From positions 92,324,622 to 92,388,621 of the forward strand of contig JASWHV010000005.1 of assembly GCA_030760725.1 (NCBI GenBank): a DNA stretch of 64,000 nt, given 5' to 3'. Source of the stretch: Neostapfia colusana (taxonomy: Eukaryota > Streptophyta > Magnoliopsida > Poales > Poaceae). The translations under genes were made by a program, and so were the position numbers. This document shows positions 56,811 through 64,000 of this stretch, piece after piece. Each line of letters starts with the position of its first letter. The stretch's first letter is position 1. Below the pieces are notes generated by a model, which saw nothing but the letters and a program-made list of their open reading frames with translations, ran no database searches and was not told where the DNA came from.

Positions 56811-58731
56811 TCAACAAGAAACGCTTTGTTACGATTCTTTTTGCACAAGGTAAAATAAATTTAATTTGCACTATCTCTAATTCATACTAGGTTGCAATAC
56901 AAAGTATAACACAAGAATTATCAATTCAAAGTAATTCACTTCACTTCGTACTACGTCAAGACTCAGTGTCCAAGTATGCTCACATAACTGTGAGCAACGG
57001 TGATTCGAACCAAGACACACCTAGACTGCACGACACGTACATCCATCCCTGAGTTGCCACCGGCACACTCGACTTTTGTTGCACGCAGCCACCTTTCCCA
57101 AGTTCACCCACACCGGACGCGGTCCCATCGACCCAACCAGCAAGCTCCCTTAAGGTACATCCCCGCTATGAGATGTTCTTGAGCGAGTTACATCCTTCTG
57201 TACTGACGCCGAAAGCCTAGGCTGATCAGAAAAGTTCCAATATGGATCTCACGAGATACATCAGTTTCCTGGGTCCCATATAGCCAGTATGCGCCCGGTA
57301 TACAACTCAAACTTGTCCAACAGGGCCAAGTACGGACGGGCCTTAACCGACACAGGCAGGTCTACACATGCACGTACGTCATCCTGCTGCATCTCTAGAT
57401 CCTGCCTGGTCTCATATTCTCATTTGTGAATGTTCCTCAATGTTTTATTCGTAAACCCGTACCAAGATCATCCCAAGCCCTAAGCTCGCGAGTAGATTCC
57501 AACTACTCGACTTTTACCGGTCCATCCAAATGAACATTAGACGTAGCCTAACTCACTTGTCGAGGTACTATTCTACCCAATTCTCTCAGGGTAAATCTGG
57601 TCATGCAATTGGGTATTCAAATCATCTAGACCTAACACACATCATAATCTCATACCTTTAGTATCTATAAAAGGAAAACTTTATAAATATTGCTTGAATG
57701 CAAACCAGGTCTTGCCTGTTTTGCAGGTGACTAAAGTATAAAAATCAGTTAGTATTGCTGATTACTTGACGCCTAATCACTTGATCTCCTTGCTCCTTGA
57801 TCCAAACTCCACTTGCTCAATGAAGCTCCATGTTAATCACTACACGTTATGAACATTCACATGTATTTAATTGTAGATATTTTGCTATCAAGGCCTAATG
57901 ACAAGTTAAAAACAAAACTACTGACTAGGAGTTGCAATTGAACTGATTCTAGTGGATGGAGTTGGATTCAACAAAAGGGATCAAGCACTAAGTGTTCTCC
58001 CTAATTGTGGTATTTTCACCTAAGCAAAGTATACTGCAAAGTACTGATCTAAAGCTCAAATTTAGCTGAGAATTTGTATGTGAGTTTCTTGTCACAAGAA
58101 AGCATTCTGGACAAAAATTCAAGACCTTTCATTAAGATGTTCACCCAGAACAATTCCCTAAGCATTTGGGGAAAATGGAATTAATTCTGAAGTAATTTGC
58201 ATGTTCATGCAAAACCAAGTGAACTACAATTTCACGAATATCTCATAGAGAATACATGAATTTTCCTAGGATTTTTGGAGTTAAAAATTGCCCAGAATTG
58301 ATTTTACAAAGTTGGGACTTTTTCTGAAAAAGGTTTCTGAACAATTTGGAGTACAGTGATTTGTACTTTGCATTTTCTTGCTCAAATCAACTTCAAATGA
58401 GATCAAATTTTAACAGGACTTCCATAATATCCGATAGAATGTTTTGTAAAATTTTGTGAAACTTTGGATGGACCAAACTCCCTCAAATATTCTTTTACTG
58501 AATAGCTTCAAAGAATTATCCAGAAATTATTATTGACTTTCATACTAATTGGGTTGTTAATTTGGATAGCCCTTTCCAAGATGAATCTAACCTAATTTGA
58601 ATCACCAAATTTGGAGTTTCCTAGCAAAAGTTATGAACTTCTAAAGTTTGAAGGAAATCTGGAAATTCAAATCAAATCCGGAATGTTTAAACTCTGACAG
58701 CCAGTTTGTGACGTGGCTGTGAGGGTCCGAC
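56811..58731 (-). mobile_element. Duplicated copy of LTR piece G, uninterrupted
   Basis: Matches 38476-39288 plus 49054-50162. The single CAAAT at 57618-57622 is the pre-insertion state of the copia target. Confidence 0.85.
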
Positions 58732-60050
58732 TGTAAAATTCCTAAAAGTGGTAGCAAGAGATTCAGCATATTTATACTTAGGAAAAATGAGAGGAATTAA
58801 AACTTTGAATCATAACGGTGTGAGTTCAAAGTGATGATTCAAACGTCCCAAAAACTTCCAAACATGGAGACCTAAATTCATAACTTGGGTCTTCATATTT
58901 CACATATTCAACCTCCAAAATTTTAGCTCATGTGGAGGGCTTTTTACTATTTGTTTGGTGTTAAAAGAGGAAGCCCTCGAATCTGAATTTAAATTTCAGT
59001 TTCAAATCCCAACTTCCTCAATTTACAAATTTTGTTCCACAAACGTGTTCTCCACATTTGAATTAGCATCCATGCTAAAATTCAGAATTATTTGAGTTAG
59101 TTTGCTATGCTTTTGGAACAATGCGAAAGGGAAGATTCAAATTCAAATTCCACACCAGAATTCAGTTCAATTGAATTCAAATATTCAAACCATGACTTTG
59201 AGGTGAAGCAAATCTTTTAATTGTGAGTAGCTGTGGTAAAAAGATCAGTGGGGAAAAATTAAAAAGGAAAGGAGGGGGTGGAGCCCACTAGTCAGCCACC
59301 CACAGAAGCATACCACCTCTGTTTTTCCCTCGGTTGATCACCAGCGAACGCCAGCTACCGCCGACCCCCCCCGCCCGATGCTCCACCGAGCTGCTTGAGG
59401 ATTTTACCGACGTCGGCAACTGCATGACTGTTTGATCACTAGCGTTAGCAGATGCACCACTCCAGTTTCTCCTCTGTCTACACGTTCACCCGAAGTTCCT
59501 CCGTGCTCGAGCGCTCAAGAGAGAAAACCCTGCACTGCCTCTGTGCTCGTCGTTCAGCAGCCTCCGGCCCCTCCTAGCACCGGTTGATCCCCCTAGGAGC
59601 TACGCTGGCGCCTCCTCGATGATTTTCACCGCTCCTCAGCTCGTCCCTGACCTTCCCTCGCCGTGCCCGAGCCGTCCTTCCCTGGAAGAAAACAGAGCAT
59701 GCCGCCCGTCTCGGTTCCACTTCGCCCGGCCACTCCAGTGCCTCTCCGGTGCCATAAACTTCGCCCTAAGGTGCGCCACGAGGTGTAGCTGCTTCTCCCG
59801 GGGTCCTTTTGCTCTTTCCTACCGCCGGCTAGCCGGAATTTGTGAATTACCGCCGGTACACGTGAAGAACCGATCAAAGCCAAATCGGGAAATTCTCTCC
59901 ACACGCTTGATCATCGGTTCTCCATGCTAGACACAGCAACTAGCTACCCTAGCGCCCTCCCACGCCGAATACCGAAGCCAACCAGCCTTCCTCCACCCCA
60001 GGCGACGAGAATTCACCACCGCTGGCCAAAACGGCTCGGCTCACCGTCGA
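58732..60050 (+). mobile_element. Duplicated copy of LTR piece H
   Basis: Matches 50163-51479 from TGTAAAATTCC to the same break before the next LTR start. Confidence 0.82.
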
Positions 60051-62236
60051 TGTAAAATCCCCAAAAAGTGGTAGCAAGAAATTCAGCACGTTTACACTTA
60101 GGAAAAATGAGGGGAATTAAAACTTTGAATTATAACGGTGTGAGTTCAAAGTGAGGATTCAAACTTCCCAAAAACTTCCAAACAATGAGATCTGAATTCA
60201 TAACTTGGATCTTCATATGTCAAATATTCAACCTCCTAAATTTCAGCTCATTTGGAGGGGTTCTAATATTTGTTTGGGATGAAAAGAGGAAGCCCTCAAA
60301 TCTGAATTTGAATTTCAGATTCAAATACCAACTTTCTCAATTTGCAAATTTAGTTCTACAAATGAGTTCTCCACATTTGAATTAGCAGCCATGCCAAAAT
60401 TCAGAAATATTTGAGTTGGTTTGCTATGTTCTTGGAACAATGCAAAGGGAGAATTCAAATTCAAATAACCAAAAATCAGTTCAAATTCCACAATAGAATT
60501 CAAATCATTTGAATTCAAAGATTTCAATCCATGACTTCGAGGTGAAGCAAATCTTTTAATTGTGAGTAGCTGTGGGAAAATTTTGATTAAGAAATGAGGG
60601 GGTGGGACCCATCTGTCAGCCACACACTCTTCACAACCGACTTTTTTTTGTTTCTCTCGGGTGCGCACGCGCTCAACATCGGGCCGGAGCCGACCTTGGC
60701 CGGTGATCTTCGGTGCCACCTCCTGCTACGCGATCTTTTGCTCGGCCTGATCACTACAGAGCATGCACCGAAGCTATTTTGCTTCCTCTACTCGCTCTCG
60801 CCCTCCGTTGTTTGCCTCGCGAAGAATACAGCCGCTCTTGGTTTCTCCCAATCACGCCATAGCAAACCGAGCTCGGTTGCTCGAGCTTTACATGGAAAAA
60901 AACATCACCAATACGTGCTCTAGCCATCCACCATCCCTACTCCTTCGGTGTCTGCCCATTGGAACTCGAAATTTCCGGAGTTGTAGCTGTGCTGCAGTGA
61001 ACACCGAAGGCTTCCACTTTCGGTCACCGTGGACAGCCCGAGCCAAAGAAGATCAAGATCAAGTGAGCCACTCCCTCGGTGCACCCGTGAACTGAGCTGC
61101 TCACCCCCAAAACTTAGCCCAAGCCGTGACTCCTCGGTGGAGAATTTGGAAATTTTCCGCCGGGCGGCGCAACTCGACCCCGAGGTAAAGATTTGCAATA
61201 TTGGTTGTTAATTCGGGGTGTTAAGGCTTCAAACTTTGCACAAAGCTTCCTCACTACCTAGCACACATCATCCCTCGATTCTAGGCCGGGAAATAAAGTG
61301 TAGATCAAGAAAATCTACGTTTTGTCCATGGTGCACCGCCGGACCATGTCGGGCGCACGGTGCCGAGGGGTTTGGGGTGCTCCACTGCCCGTTTAGACTC
61401 CATGTCCATGTTCTACACGTTCCCCTGGTAGTCTAGAGCCTGAGAGCCGATCGTTTGGTGGAGAAATGAAGCATCCCGACCTCACCGGAGCCCTAGCAAA
61501 CGTTGTGACCGGTGCGCTCATATTTCCGGCGAGCTTCGGCCGCCGGTGACACCACCATCGTGTTCAGCGTGCTGGATAATGTGGGGCCGGCGACTAGGAG
61601 GCTGGGAGGTAGCCGGAAAGTGGATTCTGATGAACCTCGCCGGAGGGCGCCGCCAGGTCCGCTATTTGGTGCGAGGTCGAAGAGAGTGCTGACGTGTGGG
61701 GCCCGCCAGCAGCATTTAAACATTTCCAGATTTTCCCAATTCAGTTCAAACTTTAGAGAGCCATAACTCTGTGTGGGAATGTCCAAAAATTGTCAAATAA
61801 ATTTTGTTGGGTTCCTCTCAAAGAGTACTATCCAAGGGTGCAGCCAAATGTTTATGAAAATCCCTTAATTTGGCTCATTAATTCATTTAAAGGAAATCTT
61901 GTAGGAATTTTGCAGGACTTCTGTTTATTGGAAAATTCTCATAATTGGGCAGGATCTTCTTCCAAAACTCCTTGAACTCTAGTCAAAATTTCAGAGGCAT
62001 TGGACCTCATTTGCTTCGCCAAATGTGGTCTCAATCATTTATGTCTCTGAAAAATGGAAAAAATGAATAGAGACATTTTCAGATTTTTACCCAAATTTGA
62101 AAAACCCATATGTCCCTGTTGATAGCTCAACAAATGGTGAAACAAATTTTGTTAGAACCATGGAGAACTACCCTAATTTGATTTTCCACCGTTAGACATG
62201 TCACACCTCCATATTTGGGGTCAAATTCACAGAAGC
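60051..62236 (+). mobile_element. Duplicated copy of LTR piece I
   Basis: Matches 51480-53670 from TGTAAAATCCCC to the same junction with gypsy J. Confidence 0.82.
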
Positions 62237-63198
62237 CTGCGACATTCCCATGTCTTTCTTCTGAGCTTCCATAATCTCCTCTCATATGGTAGGGACGAGA
62301 GCAAGATTATGTAATGCCCCATGTGGAACCAAGTACAGACTCAGCTCCTCCTCTTCAGGTGGGGTGATGGATAGGTTGTTGACATGAGACTTGCGGCTTA
62401 AGGCGTTGGCAACCACGTTTTCCTTTCCGGGATGGTAGTGAATCTCGATCTCATAGTCTTTGATCAGTTATAGCCATCTCCGTTGCCACATATTCAACTC
62501 CTTTTGAGTGAATATATACTTTAGACTTTTGTGGTCGGTGTAGAGGTGCACTAAGTTTCCGAGTAAATAGTGCCTCCACATTTTCAAGGCTAACACCACA
62601 GCAGCGAGCTCAAGATCATGAGTCGGGTAGTTTTGCTCGTGGTTACGAAGTTGACGTGAGCCATAGGCGACCAGTCTTCATTCTTGCATCAATACACATC
62701 CAAGCCCGATACTGGACGCATCACAGTATACGTCGAAGGGCTTGGTGTATCCGGTTGAGCTAACACCGGGGCTGTTGTAAGATGCTTCACTAATCCTTGG
62801 AAAGCTTCTTCACAAGCTAAGCTCCAAACATATTTGATCCCCTTCTTCAACAGTTCAGTCATCGGCTTAGCAAGCTTGGAGAAGTTCGGTATGAATCTCC
62901 GATAATATCCTGCTAACCCGAGAAAACTCCTCACTTCGTGGACTGATGTGGGGGATTTCCATTTCAGCACTTGTTCGATTTTGCTTGGATCAACTGCAAT
63001 GCCTTCTGCAGAAATAATATGACCCAGAAATGGCACTTGGCTGATCCAAAACTCGCATTTGCTGAACTTGGCATAAAGCTTATGGTCTCGCAATCGTTGA
63101 AGCACGATATGCAAGTGTTTGGCATGTTCTTCTTCAGACTTGGAGTAGACCAAGATGTCGTCTATGAACACCAGCACAAACTTATCCAACTCCAGCAT
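62237..63198 (-). pseudogene. Gypsy J: RT end, RNase H and integrase tether, right copy
   Basis: 62689-63198 shows FVLVFIDDILVYSKSEEEHA (catalytic pair intact), QVPFLGHIISAEGIAVDP and RSFLGLAGYYRRFIPNFSKL. The RNase H start shifts frame near 62745 (QPDTP, one base lost). The rest (62300-62680) carries the same TGA before RV-AYGSR as the left copy. Confidence 0.85.
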
Positions 63199-63947
63199 GA
63201 CACTGAGTTCATGAGATATATGAAGTGTGCCGGGGCGTTGGTGGGACCAAAGGACATGACGAGGTATTCATACAATCCGTATCTCGTCGAGAAGGCCGTC
63301 TTCGGAATATCCTCTGCTCGGATCTTGATTTGGTGATATCCGGAGCAAAGATCCATCTTTGAAAATACACTCGCACCAACAAGTTGATCGAAGATAATAT
63401 CGATGCGGGCTAGTGGATATTTATTCTTGATGGTGACAGCGTTGAGAGGTCGGTAGTCCACACACAACTTCAAGGTTTCATCCTTCTTCTTCACAAACAG
63501 TGCCGAGCATCCCCATGGCGAGGAACTCGGTCGAATGAAACCCTTCTTCATTAAATAGTTGAGCTGCTCTTTCAGTTCAGCCAGCTCATTCATAGCCATC
63601 TTGTACGGTGTCCGTGAGATCGGTGTCGTCCCAGGTACAAGTTCAATCTTGAACTCGACATCCCTTTCGGGTGGCATGCCTGGAAGATCATCCGGAAAGA
63701 CATCCGGGTATTCACGGACCACACGAATATCCTCAAGTTTTGTGGCTTCCGTGTTATATGTGGCTGGAGTTTCTTGAACCGAACGGTCAAGAATAAGAAC
63801 ATGTGGTTCATGAAGTGGAGAGTTTAAACGAACCACACGTGGAATGATGTCAAGAACAGCACCATGGCGATGTAGCCATGACATTCCTAAAATGACATCA
63901 AGTTTCTGACTCTCTAACATGATTAGAAGTCGGATATAGATTTCCAC
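63162..63947 (-). pseudogene. Gypsy J: protease/RT linker and RT fingers-palm
   Basis: 261 residues. LDVILGMSWLHRHGAVLDI and REYPDVFPDDLPGMPPERDV are the linker. LCVDYRPLNAVTIKNKYPLA and FSKMDLCSGYHQIKI keep the first catalytic Asp. The frame shifts at about 63200 (one base lost between NSV and the MLELDKF frame). Upstream (above 63947) the protease continues out of the window. Confidence 0.88.
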
Positions 63948-64000
63948 CCAATTGTAATGGTGCTCTATAGACCATCCTATCAGCTGTTATTTTCCCACCC

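Larger units (their letters stand above)
54549..63114. repeat. Segmental tandem duplication, right unit (without copia)
   Basis: Repeats 36218-54548. Shared private lesions show common descent: the TGA before AGAGTGATCGC in RNase H (about 54110 and 62677) and the TGA in the PTI-EEI tether (about 53718 and 62284). It carries the empty copia target site at 57618-57622. Confidence 0.9.

Overview
The window looks like pericentromeric or other repeat-rich DNA of a grass (Poaceae). This rests on wall-to-wall plant LTR retrotransposons of two superfamilies, an initiator-Met tRNA primer-binding site (TGGTATCAGAGC) in each complete leader, and GC-rich grass-promoter-like cassettes inside very long LTRs. 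I see no host gene, rRNA, tRNA gene or CRISPR. Species cannot be named from the sequence.

Layout. 1-1945: a minus-strand LTR (B) with a G-box tandem-repeat array and a TATA box. 1946-12492: a minus-strand Ty3/gypsy chromovirus (A; gag, protease, RT, RNase H, integrase with chromodomain, leader, 3.8 kb 5' LTR). 12493-13495: a 1 kb LTR piece (K, minus). 13497-18856: the 3' end of a plus-strand gypsy element (C; integrase, chromodomain, full 3' LTR). 18857-20588: a plus-strand RT to integrase fragment (D). 20585-24237: minus-strand LTR (F). 24238-38475: a nearly complete plus-strand gypsy element (E) with a 4,060 bp 5' LTR. 38476-50162: a minus-strand LTR piece (G), split at 39289-49048 by a complete Ty1/copia element of Sirevirus type with 1,624 bp LTRs and CAAAT target-site duplication. 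50163-53670: two plus-strand LTR pieces (H, I). 53670-54548: a minus-strand gypsy RNase H/RT fragment (J). 54549-63114: a tandem second copy of the 36218-54548 block without the copia insertion. 63115-64000: J continues into RT and protease.

The left side is a stack of nested insertions (D holds C, C holds K, K holds A, A holds B). The right side is a segmental tandem duplication of about 8.57 kb followed by the copia insertion into the left copy only. All gag-pol reading frames are broken, so nothing here is autonomous as read.

The most interesting signal lies in the gypsy LTRs, not in gag-pol. LTRs A and B contain a small acidic, Gln-rich open exon of 81 and 84 nt, in the same phase at both ends and closed by a GC-type splice donor (AAG|GCAAG). 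In A the next acceptor, about 1 kb downstream, joins in frame to a second short open exon. LTRs C and E keep the same signals in decayed form. Separately, the leaders of A and E end in a splice acceptor abutting the gag ATG, and E has a consensus donor (CAG|GTAAGA) 176 nt after the primer-binding site. This suggests that these retrotransposons splice their LTR and leader RNA.
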